From the NCBI GenBank assembly GCA_022447855.1, contig JAKUTX010000001.1, forward strand, positions 124,001 to 188,000: a stretch of DNA of 64,000 bases, written 5' to 3'. How positions within the stretch are numbered: position 1 is the first letter of the stretch; every line of letters starts with the position of its first letter. Source of the stretch: UBA6927 sp022447855 (GTDB taxonomy: Bacteria; Chloroflexota; Dehalococcoidia; Lucifugimonadales; UBA6927). The notes below the pieces were generated by a model. The model was given only the letters and a program-made list of their open reading frames with translations, searched no databases and was not told the DNA's origin. Below, piece after piece: positions 18,862-28,407 of the stretch. Made by a program: the position numbers and the translations under genes.

Positions 18862-19095
18862 CATGAAACGTTAAAAATAGATACTTAGAATTCATTAATT
18901 ACAAAGAACAAACTCTAAAAACCATCTTTTTAACATTCCCCCTTCGACACTAAAATTGTTAATTGCACATTTCCACATCTTTTGTATATATATTCTACCA
19001 ATTTACAGGGGCGGAGACAAGAAAAAAGAACGCAATTTCTGAAAAATTTTTATTTTTTCCCGAAATCGAACAATTTCTAACTAAGAATAATTTTC

Positions 19096-19124
19096 TTTAC
19101 AATTTAAATTTTAGATGGTAAATT
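19096..19124 (+). promoter_or_regulatory. Promoter of the btuFCD riboswitch transcript
   Basis: TTTACA at 19096-19101, a 17-bp spacer and TAAATT at 19119-19124. Transcription would start near 19131, just before the riboswitch. Confidence 0.45.
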
Positions 19125-19138
19125 GATATTAAGTTTAA

Positions 19139-19290
19139 TAAGCACAGACCTAAGCGCCTTGTTAAAGGCCTAAATACGGAAGTCCGGTTAAATCCCGGCG
19201 CTGACCCGCAACGGTAACTGATCTTAAAATCAAAGCCCGATACGTAGCTTAGACTGATGCCTAAACCTCGAGGAACGGGTAAAGGCAATA
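19139..19290 (+). promoter_or_regulatory. Cobalamin riboswitch
   Basis: It contains the conserved cobalamin aptamer core: AAGTCCGGTTAAATCC, then CGGCGCTGACCCGCAACGGTAA (the B12 box), followed by the peripheral GATGCCTAAACCTCGAGG-like arm. The boundaries are approximate. It lies directly upstream of a terminator hairpin and a B12-type ABC importer, so B12 binding should favour termination and turn the operon off. The mechanism follows the known class and is not shown here. Confidence 0.85.
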
Positions 19291-19302
19291 ACTAAATTAC
19301 CC

Positions 19303-19341
19303 TAATCCTCTATCAAAATAACGAAAGAGGATTATTTTTTT
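19303..19341 (+). terminator. Rho-independent terminator controlled by the riboswitch
   Basis: A perfect 9-bp stem, TAATCCTCT (19303-19311) with AGAGGATTA (19326-19334), a 14-nt loop and a run of seven T. It sits 27 bp before the btuF start, as expected for the expression platform of a transcription-terminating riboswitch. Confidence 0.85.
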
Positions 19342-19368
19342 GGCAAAAATGATCCTGAAAGGATTCAA

Positions 19369-20259
19369 ATGCGTCAAAAAAGTATAATTACAATAATTTT
19401 TAGTATTCTATTGCTAATAAATTTTGCATGTAGTGAAAAAACCTCAAATAGTAATCTCGAAAAATTTTCATCAGTAACTATAACTGACAGCCTCGAAAGA
19501 GAAATTCAATTCACAGAGCCGCCACAAAGAATTGTTGCTTTCGATTCAGCAGCAGTAGAAATTTTGTTTAGTATTGGCGAAGAAAAAAGAATCGTAGGAA
19601 CCCATGATTTTGTAACCTTTCCTCCCGAAACTGCATCAATTCCAAAAGTTGGTGACGCTTTTAATATGAATTTAGAATCTGTAATCGAGCTAAATCCTGA
19701 TCTAGTATTCGTATTCACTGCTTCTCATGTAGAAGATTTAGAAAAAGCAGGCCTGAAAGTGCTATATATAGAATCTAGACAATCGGGACTTCAAAATATC
19801 TCTCAAGATATTTTAATGTGGGGGAAAATTGTAGGTTCCGAATCTCAAGCGTCAGCTATTTCAAAAGAATTTGACGAGAAAATTGTATCCATAAAAAATA
19901 AAATTTCCTCTAACAACCAGAATTTCTCTGTATTCCAAGATATTGGAGGGCTTTGGACTCCAGGCAATGATACATTAATGAACGATGCATTTAACCTGTT
20001 GAAATTATCAAACATAGCTGCCGACATGAGTGGGTACCAACAAATCAATCCTGAAACAATAGTCGAGCGAAATCCCGACATTATATTAGCAAGTGATGTT
20101 TCTATATTTAAATCAAACTCAAGTTTTTCCAATCTCTCGGCTATAACCGATGGAAAAATCATAGAATTAAACGATGACAGCTTAAGTATCGCTGGTCCAA
20201 GATTTATTGACGGAGTAGAAAATATGGCAAAAGTTATATATCCAGAAATTTTTGAGTGA
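19369..20259 (+). CDS. btuF: Cobalamin-type ABC transporter substrate-binding lipoprotein
   Basis: A 296-residue binding protein of the BtuF/TroA fold. It has an N-terminal signal with Cys21 in a weak lipobox (NFAC). It then shows the family segments ITDSLEREIQF, PPQRIVAFDSAAVEILFSIG, GDAFNMNLESVIELNPDLVF and a C-terminal INPETIVERNPDIILASD. It catches vitamin B12 or a corrinoid outside the membrane and delivers it to BtuCD. GAAAGGA precedes the ATG. It lies behind a cobalamin riboswitch, which makes a corrinoid much more likely than a siderophore or haem. Confidence 0.88.
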   Translation: MRQKSIITIIFSILLLINFACSEKTSNSNLEKFSSVTITDSLEREIQFTEPPQRIVAFDSAAVEILFSIGEEKRIVGTHDFVTFPPETASIPKVGDAFNMNLESVIELNPDLVFVFTASHVEDLEKAGLKVLYIESRQSGLQNISQDILMWGKIVGSESQASAISKEFDEKIVSIKNKISSNNQNFSVFQDIGGLWTPGNDTLMNDAFNLLKLSNIAADMSGYQQINPETIVERNPDIILASDVSIFKSNSSFSNLSAITDGKIIELNDDSLSIAGPRFIDGVENMAKVIYPEIFE

Positions 20260-21329
20260 TTGTAACCAATATGTCATTTCCTAAATCTCAAATCCAAATA
20301 TTGGCAGAAAAATCCCGTTACAGAAGGATTTGGATAGGAACATTGATATTATTATGCTGTATTTTGATTGGGCTTAGTTTTGGAACGGTTCCAATTCCTA
20401 TCAAACACTCAATTAGCATTTTAACCCAATCAATAAACTTCATTAACCTGGAAAGTGAATGGACCGATGCGCATGAAATAATTCTATTGAAGCTACGATT
20501 CCCAAGAGTAATCTTAGCTTGTATCGTTGGTGCTGCATTGGCTTCATCAGGTGCTGCATTTCAAGGTTTGTTTCGCAATCCTTTAGCAGATCCTTATCTA
20601 ATTGGTGTTGCTGGAGGAGCTGGTCTTGGTGCGGCAATAACGCTCCTTTTAAAAATCCCATTTTTAGTAAACCTTGAATTCTTTTTGCCAATTGCCGCAT
20701 TTTCTGGAGCAATAGTAACTGTCTTAACAGCCTATTTCATTTCATTAAAATCGGGCAAAGTATCATTAATTTCACTAATTCTGGCTGGTGTAGCAATTTC
20801 GGCCTCAACTAGTGCTGTCACAGCATTCTTGATGATTCGAAGCAACCCTGACCTCCGACCCCTAGTAAGTTGGCTTTTAGGAGGATTCCAATCTGCTGAA
20901 TGGAATCAAATATTAATATTGTTATTTTATTTAATTCCAAGTTGGATTTTAATGATGGCATACAGCAGAACTCTCAATACACTCCAATTAGATGAGAAAA
21001 TGGCAAAACAACTTGGAGTAAATATCGAAAAAACTAAGGTAATAATTATCTGTACGGCAACTCTAACTACAGCAGCAGCAGTTGCATTCAGTGGGATAAT
21101 AGGTTTCGTTGGATTAATAGCACCCCATGCCGTTAGATTGATATGGAACAATGATTATCGAACTCTAATCCCAACATCTGCTCTACTAGGTGGGAGCTTT
21201 ATGATTATCGCTGACCTAATTTCCCGCACCATCATTGCTCCATCTGAATTGCCTGTTGGAATAATAACAACTCTTTTTGGAACTCCATTTTTTTTATACC
21301 TCCTAAGAAAACATAATAAGTCTTCGTGA
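20256..21329 (+). CDS. btuC: Cobalamin-type ABC transporter permease
   Basis: A 357-residue FecCD/BtuC permease with about ten transmembrane helices. Family marks are LRFPRVILACIVGAALASSGAAFQGLFRNPLADP, written here only as landmarks near residues 78-112, the coupling-helix region GVNIEKTKV, and GFVGLIAPHAVRL. The GTG at 20256 overlaps the btuF stop (GTGA). An in-frame ATG at 20271 is the alternative. It is the second gene of the riboswitch-controlled operon. Confidence 0.92.
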   Translation: MIVTNMSFPKSQIQILAEKSRYRRIWIGTLILLCCILIGLSFGTVPIPIKHSISILTQSINFINLESEWTDAHEIILLKLRFPRVILACIVGAALASSGAAFQGLFRNPLADPYLIGVAGGAGLGAAITLLLKIPFLVNLEFFLPIAAFSGAIVTVLTAYFISLKSGKVSLISLILAGVAISASTSAVTAFLMIRSNPDLRPLVSWLLGGFQSAEWNQILILLFYLIPSWILMMAYSRTLNTLQLDEKMAKQLGVNIEKTKVIIICTATLTTAAAVAFSGIIGFVGLIAPHAVRLIWNNDYRTLIPTSALLGGSFMIIADLISRTIIAPSELPVGIITTLFGTPFFLYLLRKHNKSS

Positions 21330-21332
21330 AAT

Positions 21333-22118
21333 ATGTTAATACTTGAAAATATCTTCTTTTCATACGGCAAAGATCCAATCCTAAGCGATTTCAATTTGTC
21401 AGTTGATAACAATGAAGTAATTGCGATTTTAGGACCGAATGGTGTTGGAAAATCAACACTTCTCGATCTGATTAATGGATCGATAATCCCTGATTCGGGA
21501 AATATTCATTTCAACAATTATGACTTTCAAAACATGAATCCTTCTGAAAAATCAAAACTTGTATCTACTGTACCTCAAACCAATTCTATTCCAGGAGAAA
21601 TGTTGACCTCAGAATTAGTATTAATGGGAAGAAATCCTCATTTAAGACTCCTTCAATGGGAAGACGAGTATGACTACCAAATTGTTGAAAAATCGATGCA
21701 ATTAACTGAAATCCAGCATCTAGCAAACAGACCAATTAGTACTTTATCAGGCGGAGAGATACAAAGATCTTTGATTGCTATGTCATTATCTCAGGAAACT
21801 CCAATCATTCTATTAGATGAACCCACTTCTAATTTAGACATTTCAAACCAGAATAAAATTATGCATCTAATATTGAATATACAGAAGCAACGGTCATGCA
21901 TAGTTATTATGACTATGCATGACCTAAATCTTGCAAGCCAATTCTGCAATCGCATCATTATGCTACATAATGGGGCAAATTTTTGTGAAGGAACGGCAAA
22001 TCAAGTAATGACTACAGAAAACATCTTGAAAGTTTATGGAACAAACGTTGAAATACTAAATATCAAATCACAAGACAATCCAATAATTGTAACGCGAAAG
22101 AATCAAGATTTTATATAA
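21333..22118 (+). CDS. btuD: Cobalamin-type ABC transporter ATP-binding protein
   Basis: A 261-residue ABC ATPase. It has Walker A GPNGVGKST, a Q-loop in VPQTN, the signature LSGGEIQRS, Walker B IILLDEPTSNLD and the switch His in MTMHDLN. It energises BtuC. It starts 3 nt after the btuC stop and ends the operon. Downstream is a separate strong promoter for plsY. Confidence 0.93.
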   Translation: MLILENIFFSYGKDPILSDFNLSVDNNEVIAILGPNGVGKSTLLDLINGSIIPDSGNIHFNNYDFQNMNPSEKSKLVSTVPQTNSIPGEMLTSELVLMGRNPHLRLLQWEDEYDYQIVEKSMQLTEIQHLANRPISTLSGGEIQRSLIAMSLSQETPIILLDEPTSNLDISNQNKIMHLILNIQKQRSCIVIMTMHDLNLASQFCNRIIMLHNGANFCEGTANQVMTTENILKVYGTNVEILNIKSQDNPIIVTRKNQDFI

Positions 22119-22123
22119 TTTTT

Positions 22124-22152
22124 TTGCCACTTCCCGTCATTTGAACTATAAT
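22124..22152 (+). promoter_or_regulatory. Promoter of plsY
   Basis: TTGCCA (22124-22129), a 17-bp spacer and a perfect TATAAT (22147-22152). Transcription starts near 22159. This rules out the TTG at 22152 as the plsY start and points to the TTG at 22179. Confidence 0.8.
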
Positions 22153-22178
22153 TGTTCAATATCAAAAAAGGGTTAGAT

Positions 22179-22823
22179 TTGTTAAATTCCTCAACCGAAT
22201 TATATTTTTTAATGATCTCAATTCTGATTGCCTACATACTAGGATCCGTTCCAATTGCTGACCGAGTAAGTAGGCGCAGAGGAATTGATATTTTTTCAAA
22301 AGGCACTGGCCTGGCAGGAGCCACCAATGTTCGAAAAGAAGTTGGATTCAAATCATCCATAGTTGTTGTAGCTGGTGACACTTTAAAGGGTATATTAGCA
22401 ATATTAGTTGCCCAAAAATTTGGTGTTTCTGGTTATTGGATACTAATACCCGCATTTGCTGCTATTACAGGACATTGGAAGTCAATTTTCACAAACTTTC
22501 GTGGAGGCGATGGATTAATCGTACTTGGTGGGATAATCGTAGCTCTGTTTGATGTTTTAGGAGTAATAAGTATTACCTTCGCAATGTTAATAGCTCTAGG
22601 TGGTCAAAAACTTTTCTATTCTTCGCTAATGAGCATTATTGCTGGAACTAGTTCACTCGTAGTGCTCTGCGCAATATTCGAAGACACACTCACATTCAAA
22701 TTAGCAATTTCAGTGGCAGTTTTATCAACCACGGTTCTAATACATGCATTAAAGGGACATTCAAAACGGAATAAAGCAAAATTCTCAGACCAACAAATTC
22801 AATCAGAAGCTCAGACTCTATAA
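22179..22823 (+). CDS. plsY: Glycerol-3-phosphate acyltransferase PlsY
   Basis: A 214-residue integral membrane protein with about six to seven helices. It transfers an acyl group from acyl-phosphate to glycerol-3-phosphate, the first step of phospholipid synthesis. The three PlsY motifs are present in slightly divergent form: GSVPIAD, GTGLAGATNVRK (usually GSGNxGATN) and GHWKSIFTNFRGGDG (usually GHxxPxFxxFKGGKG). The TTG start at 22179 is chosen because the promoter -10 box covers the longer start and AAAAAGGG lies before this one. An ATG at 22212 is a weaker alternative. Confidence 0.85.
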   Translation: MLNSSTELYFLMISILIAYILGSVPIADRVSRRRGIDIFSKGTGLAGATNVRKEVGFKSSIVVVAGDTLKGILAILVAQKFGVSGYWILIPAFAAITGHWKSIFTNFRGGDGLIVLGGIIVALFDVLGVISITFAMLIALGGQKLFYSSLMSIIAGTSSLVVLCAIFEDTLTFKLAISVAVLSTTVLIHALKGHSKRNKAKFSDQQIQSEAQTL

Positions 22824-22875
22824 AACACTAACCTCTTTGAAATTCTATATGACAAAAGAAATTGTTTAATTCAAT

Positions 22876-24480
22876 CTAGTCGTCATATGGAGCAGGTAAT
22901 GGTGGAGGATTAAGTTCAGTAATCAAAAACTCAGTGGTTAAAACCATTCCAGCAACACTAGCAGCATTATCAATAACTGACTTGGTAACTTTCACAGGAT
23001 CTATAATACCCATTTCTTTCATGTTGCCAAATTGATTTCTCTCAGCGTCAAATCCCCAATCATCTTTTCCATTAATAACACCATTAAGAATGACTTCTCC
23101 GCTATATCCAGCATTTTCAGCAATCACTTTCACAGGATATTCACATGCTTTAAGCATAAGATTAATTCCATTCATCACATCCCTATCATCATTCTCAAGC
23201 TCACCTTTTAAGGCCTGCGCAGCACGTACTAATGCAGTACCTCCACCAGCAATTATACCTTCAGCCATGGCAGCTCTAGTTGCAGCTATTGCATCTTCAA
23301 CACGCTGTCTTTTTTCCCTCAATTCAATCTCGGTTGCGGCACCAACCTTAATCACTGCAACACCGCCACTCATCTTTGCAGCTCTTTCTTCCAATTTTTC
23401 TCGATCATAATCTGAACTAACTTCTTTAGAAGATTCTATTATTTGACTAACCCTATTCTTTACTATTTCTGCATCCCCTACGCCCTCAACAAACGTCGTA
23501 TTGTCTTTATTAGAGATTACTCTTCTACATCTACCAAGATCAGAAATCTCTACTGAATCTAAAGTTCTACCTATATCACTACTAATAACATTTGCATTAA
23601 ATAGCACTGCCATATCTTCTAACATGGCTTTCCTTCTATCACCAAATGCAGGCGCTTTGATTGCCAAACAATTTAAATTACCTCGAGTTTTGTTCACAAC
23701 TAAAGTAGCTAGTGCTTCTCCTTCAATATCTTCTGCAATAACGACAATATTTCGTGAAACAGATGAAAGTTTTTCAAGAATTGGGACTAGATCTGCGGCG
23801 GCAGAAATTTTTTCGCTTGTAATTAAAATATATGGATCTTCAAGCTCGGCTATCATCTTGTCTTGATTAGTCACCAAATATGGAGAAAGATAACCTCGAT
23901 CTATTTCCATACCCTCAACATATTCAACATCGTAATTTAACCCCCTAGAATCTTCTACTGTAACTACACCATTCTGACCCACATTATTCAAGACATCTGC
24001 AATAATATTGCCCATTGCTTCTTCATGCGCTGACAAAATCGCCACTTGCCGTACTTCCTCAATCCCGTTAACAGCTTGCGCTTGAGATTCAATTTGTTTC
24101 TTGACTGCACTAGCAGCAATATCTAATCCACGTTTTAAAGCCATCGGATCAACACCCGAGGTAGCCAATCGAAAACCTTCATGCAGAATATTTTGAGCAA
24201 GAACTGTAGAGGTTGTCGTACCGTCTCCAACATCATCATTGGTTTTACTGGCTGCTTCCTTGACTAATTGCACACCCATATTTGGGAAAGGTTCTTTTAA
24301 CTCTATTTCTTTAGCAATAGTTGCCCCATCACTACAGACTTTAGGAGGGCCAAACTCTTGATCTAAAACAACATTTCTACCTCCAGGGCCCAAGGTAACT
24401 CCAACCGCTCTTACAAGGGTATCAACACCCTCAAGCAGTAATGCCCTTGCCTCAATTTCGGATGCAATCTGTTTCGCCAT
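22876..24480 (-). CDS. groL: Chaperonin GroEL
   Basis: A 534-residue 60-kDa chaperonin with the ATP site DGTTTSTVLAQN, the intermediate hinge motifs and the apical domain. The ATG at 24480 (MAKQIASE) has GGAGAG 7 nt upstream, and the longer TTG-start frame is less likely. Two things are odd. There is no groES upstream, and the C-terminus ends in a Pro-rich PPPLPAPYDD without the Gly-Gly-Met repeats that line the cage floor in many GroELs. No CIRCE repeat is seen upstream. It may be the second of two copies, with groES elsewhere. Confidence 0.95.
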   Translation of the reverse strand: MAKQIASEIEARALLLEGVDTLVRAVGVTLGPGGRNVVLDQEFGPPKVCSDGATIAKEIELKEPFPNMGVQLVKEAASKTNDDVGDGTTTSTVLAQNILHEGFRLATSGVDPMALKRGLDIAASAVKKQIESQAQAVNGIEEVRQVAILSAHEEAMGNIIADVLNNVGQNGVVTVEDSRGLNYDVEYVEGMEIDRGYLSPYLVTNQDKMIAELEDPYILITSEKISAAADLVPILEKLSSVSRNIVVIAEDIEGEALATLVVNKTRGNLNCLAIKAPAFGDRRKAMLEDMAVLFNANVISSDIGRTLDSVEISDLGRCRRVISNKDNTTFVEGVGDAEIVKNRVSQIIESSKEVSSDYDREKLEERAAKMSGGVAVIKVGAATEIELREKRQRVEDAIAATRAAMAEGIIAGGGTALVRAAQALKGELENDDRDVMNGINLMLKACEYPVKVIAENAGYSGEVILNGVINGKDDWGFDAERNQFGNMKEMGIIDPVKVTKSVIDNAASVAGMVLTTEFLITELNPPPLPAPYDD

Positions 24481-24782
24481 TTTCTGCTCTCCAATCAAAC
24501 AATTAAATCATGAATAATGTAAGATAATTTTACAACAAAATTCCATATTAGCCAATTGGCATTTTCTACAATAATTGCATTTGAAAAGATCATTTGGGAG
24601 GATAATAAGACTTCGAAGTGAATAATCCAATTCACTCAGACCTTATTGCAATCACTAAAATCAAAGTGACAATAGGGACAATAATCCCCCATAATACAAG
24701 TCTGGAAAAATTAAACTTAAACAATGGAAATTCTAAAACCCTCTCTATAAAATGTTTTTAATTACATTAGATCGATAATATC
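24481..24782. other. Intergenic region between groEL and HAD gene
   Basis: 302 bp separating divergent genes. It contains a perfect 10-bp palindrome GCCAATTGGC (24551-24560) in the groEL leader side, and a TATAAA at 24746-24751 that could be the -10 of the HAD gene. Two very small open frames occur, and neither is convincing. No known RNA motif was recognised. Confidence 0.6.
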
Positions 24783-25592
24783 ATGAACATAAAACTCATA
24801 GCCTTAGATGTTGACGGCACGATTCGTGAAACTGGCAAACCTATATCAAAACGCACAATGGAGGCAGTCAATTTATTAAAAAATTCTGATATTACTATTG
24901 CCATTGCTACCGGAAGAATGGCTCCTTCAGCAATCAATGTATGGAATGAACTAGGAATTAACTCTCCTTTAATCTGTCACCAAGGTGCACTGATATTAGA
25001 CCCGTCGACCAAAAAAATCCTCAAACACACTCCATTGTCATATGACAGTGCCATTCAGGCTTTAGAAATTTTGGAGGATTGGGGAATTGACTGTATGGCA
25101 AACTATGATGGCAATGTTTATGTGAATAAAAAATCTGATTGGTTTGAATCATATTGTGAAAGAAATAATGTCAACCTAATAGAATCATCGCTAAAATTAC
25201 TTGCACAGAAAAACCTCACACGAATCGTAGCAATTTCAGCAGAACATAAAATTAAATCTTTACAAAAATTTTTAGTGCAAACCATGGGTGATTCTGCATA
25301 TGTAACTCGGTCCCTACCGCATTTTTGTGAAATCTTAGACCCCTATGCGGGAAAAGAAAGTGCACTACAATGGATATGTGACCAAAACCAAATCAATCCA
25401 AATGAAACAGTTGCATTCGGAAATGGATATAATGACGTAAAAATGCTTGAATGGGCCGGAATTGGTATAGCTGTTGGAGATGCAGTTTTAGAAGCCCTAG
25501 CAGTTGCAGACAGAGTCGCCCCTTCATTAGAAGATGATGGAGTTGCTAAGGTAATTGAAGATCTAATCAACTCAGCCCAATTGGAATTGTAA
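24783..25592 (+). CDS. HAD-superfamily phosphatase, Cof/YidA type
   Basis: A 269-residue haloacid dehalogenase-like hydrolase with a C2B cap. The motifs are motif I LDVDGTI (nucleophile Asp9), motif II ATGR, a lysine in the region YAGKESALQW, and motif IV GNGYNDVKMLEWAG. Such enzymes dephosphorylate sugar phosphates, flavin precursors or other small molecules. The substrate cannot be told from sequence. The ribokinase gene follows by 6 nt, which suggests a sugar-phosphate link. Confidence 0.9.
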   Translation: MNIKLIALDVDGTIRETGKPISKRTMEAVNLLKNSDITIAIATGRMAPSAINVWNELGINSPLICHQGALILDPSTKKILKHTPLSYDSAIQALEILEDWGIDCMANYDGNVYVNKKSDWFESYCERNNVNLIESSLKLLAQKNLTRIVAISAEHKIKSLQKFLVQTMGDSAYVTRSLPHFCEILDPYAGKESALQWICDQNQINPNETVAFGNGYNDVKMLEWAGIGIAVGDAVLEALAVADRVAPSLEDDGVAKVIEDLINSAQLEL

Positions 25593-25598
25593 AACAAT

Positions 25599-26524
<926 letters not shown>

Positions 26525-26528
<4 letters not shown>

Positions 26529-27550
26529 GTCCGCATTTCACTTATCTCTGAAATTCCCAGAAGTTCAATTTTATTTAGCAATTCTTGATTCGCCCGCTTT
26601 ACAAAACCAGGTCCTCCATAAACAAAACCAGTATAAACTTGTACTGCATTTGCTCCTGCGGAAATCATATCTATTACATTTTGGCCTGATGAAACCCCTC
26701 CAGAAGCTATAATTGGTGTTTTTTCTCCTATAACCTGTCGAACAGATGACACCATTTCTAAAGTTTCATCCAACAAGGGATAACCACTTAACCCTCCTTG
26801 ACCAACAAATAACTTTTCTTCCTGTATAGGCAGAGTATTCGCTAAAACTATCCCATCAATTTTGCTCTGCAAACACACATCTAATAAACCAAAAAAGTTC
26901 TCTGGATCAGATTTAAAGAGCCTTGGAAGCTTAACAAATAATGGTTTCGTCCTTATGGAATTTATTGTAGAAAGTAAGTGTTTTAAATTCTCAGTTTGTT
27001 GAAATGCTCTAAGTCCCGCGGTATTTGGAGAACTAATATTTAATTCTAGTGCATCCACAAATGAATCGATTTCTGTCACACATGCTGAAATCTCATCCAC
27101 TGTCACACCAGAAACACTGGCAATCATTGGTGTCTGCCAAGACGAACTCTGATATTCTGCAAGCCTCTGAGAGGCTATTGCCAATCCAACGTTAGGAAAT
27201 CCTAACGAATTAACAAGTGCAAAGTCCTGGGTCCTTCTTAAAATCCTAGGGCTAGGATTCCCCGATTTAGCCTCCTGTGTAATAGTACCAGCTACTACAC
27301 CTCCAAAACCAAGCTTCGGCAAAAAGTTCAATAAAGCACAATTTTTATCGTATCCTGCAGCCAAAATTATAGGATTATGGAATTTCAAACCTGCAATATC
27401 AACATTCAAACGCTCATCATGTAACACAAAAAATGGACGTAGTAGTGATAAAATAGGTGACGAAATGAACTGATCTGCTAATCGTTGAGCATTCTCAGGA
27501 GAAAGCATAAACAAAATTGGGCGTAATAAACTTTCGTAAACAGGGAACAT
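26525..27550 (-). CDS. pyrD: Dihydroorotate dehydrogenase, class 2
   Basis: A 341-residue FMN enzyme of pyrimidine synthesis that passes electrons to quinone. It has an N-terminal membrane-contacting helix (PENAQRLADQFI), then NPIILAAGYDKN, the class 2 catalytic Ser in NISSPNT, and FMN-phosphate motifs ASGGVSSGQN and VYTGFVYGGPGF. The ATG at 27550 is chosen because the longer frame would run into the divergent gene and adds nothing family-like. No clear SD is seen. A TATAAT-like box lies about 40 bp upstream on the minus strand. The 3' end overlaps rbsK by 4 bp. Confidence 0.92.
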
Positions 27551-27648
27551 AGGCCGATTTTTTATAACAATTTTTTTGAAATATACATTATTATACAACA
27601 GTGTTGAGATCAGAATATCTACACACTTTCCAGATAGAGGTTTATTTA

Positions 27649-28407
27649 ATGGCACTTACATTTGAAAGAGGAGATAGTAATTCTCCAAAAGGACACGCCT
27701 TAATTTATTTCATCAACAATTCAGATCATGAAGATATTTGGGCAACTTATCTCGTATTACTTCCAATACAGGTCGACTTGGGAAAATACGTTCCTCCTTT
27801 TTTAATGAACCAAATTGAAGATTCCGCGCCTAATGACCTTTCTGCATTCGCATTCCCTCCTGCCCCTGAGCAAGTTGATAGCCTAGATCAAATAATGGAA
27901 TTAGCAAACATGCGTGAAGATGACATAATTTTTGGTGGTGAAATTAGTATTAATGAAGCAAGTGAAAATATGATGAAAGTAAATTCATCTCTAGAAGAAT
28001 ATATTGAACTATACTCAAAATCTTCTTATGATTCACTCTCTATAGATAGAGATCTTCCAGCTTATGAAAACAATCTTGAAGTGAAGAATGTAATGTATGG
28101 AATGATGAGCGAGCCGGACAAACTCAATGAACTTACTAAACTAATTGGGAAACTCACATTTGCTAATGAAAGTAATGAGCCTACTCTCGCAAAAGAAGCC
28201 GAAGAAGAAATATCTTTACTATCTACTCATATGCCTATTCACAACAGAATATCAAGCATAGTCGATGCAGCGAAACATGGTGGTCCAATTGGTTCTGCAA
28301 AAGCAGAACTTCTGCTAAAACGTTGTTATCATTTAGCTCAAGAAAATTATGCTGAAGTTGGAAAAGTTGAGCAAGACATCAAAGCACTAGATGCTGAATC
28401 AAACTAA
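27649..28407 (+). CDS. Unrecognised acidic protein
   Basis: A 252-residue soluble protein I cannot assign. It has no signal peptide or transmembrane segment. It begins with MALTFERGD and a predicted strand-rich domain (HALIYFINN, ATYLVLLPIQVDLGKYVPP). A Pro-rich acidic stretch follows, then a mainly helical C-terminal half (about residues 130-250) rich in Glu/Asp and Leu with a late Lys-Arg-Cys patch. AGAGG precedes the ATG at 27649, and the frame is open further upstream to 27601. The clean SD, length and coding style support a real gene. It ends in a 4-bp convergent overlap with the dehydratase gene. Confidence 0.8.
   Translation: MALTFERGDSNSPKGHALIYFINNSDHEDIWATYLVLLPIQVDLGKYVPPFLMNQIEDSAPNDLSAFAFPPAPEQVDSLDQIMELANMREDDIIFGGEISINEASENMMKVNSSLEEYIELYSKSSYDSLSIDRDLPAYENNLEVKNVMYGMMSEPDKLNELTKLIGKLTFANESNEPTLAKEAEEEISLLSTHMPIHNRISSIVDAAKHGGPIGSAKAELLLKRCYHLAQENYAEVGKVEQDIKALDAESN

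Larger units (their letters stand above)
18815..19368. other. Regulatory region between gyrB and btuF
   Basis: A 554-bp AT-rich region without a convincing gene. It holds the gyrB leader with a duplicated 15-mer (18825-18861), then AT-rich spacer, then a promoter, cobalamin riboswitch and terminator that read rightward into btuF. The only open frame there runs antisense to the riboswitch and is a shadow. Confidence 0.8.

Noticed and set aside
18815..19130. Possible replication origin beside gyrB
   Set aside because: I found no cluster of DnaA boxes (TTATNCACA); only a single ATTTCCACA-like string. dnaA is not in the window and the region is mainly regulatory.
24481..24600. CIRCE element before groEL
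   Set aside because: TTAGCACTC-N9-GAGTGCTAA or a near form is not present. The only palindrome is GCCAATTGGC.
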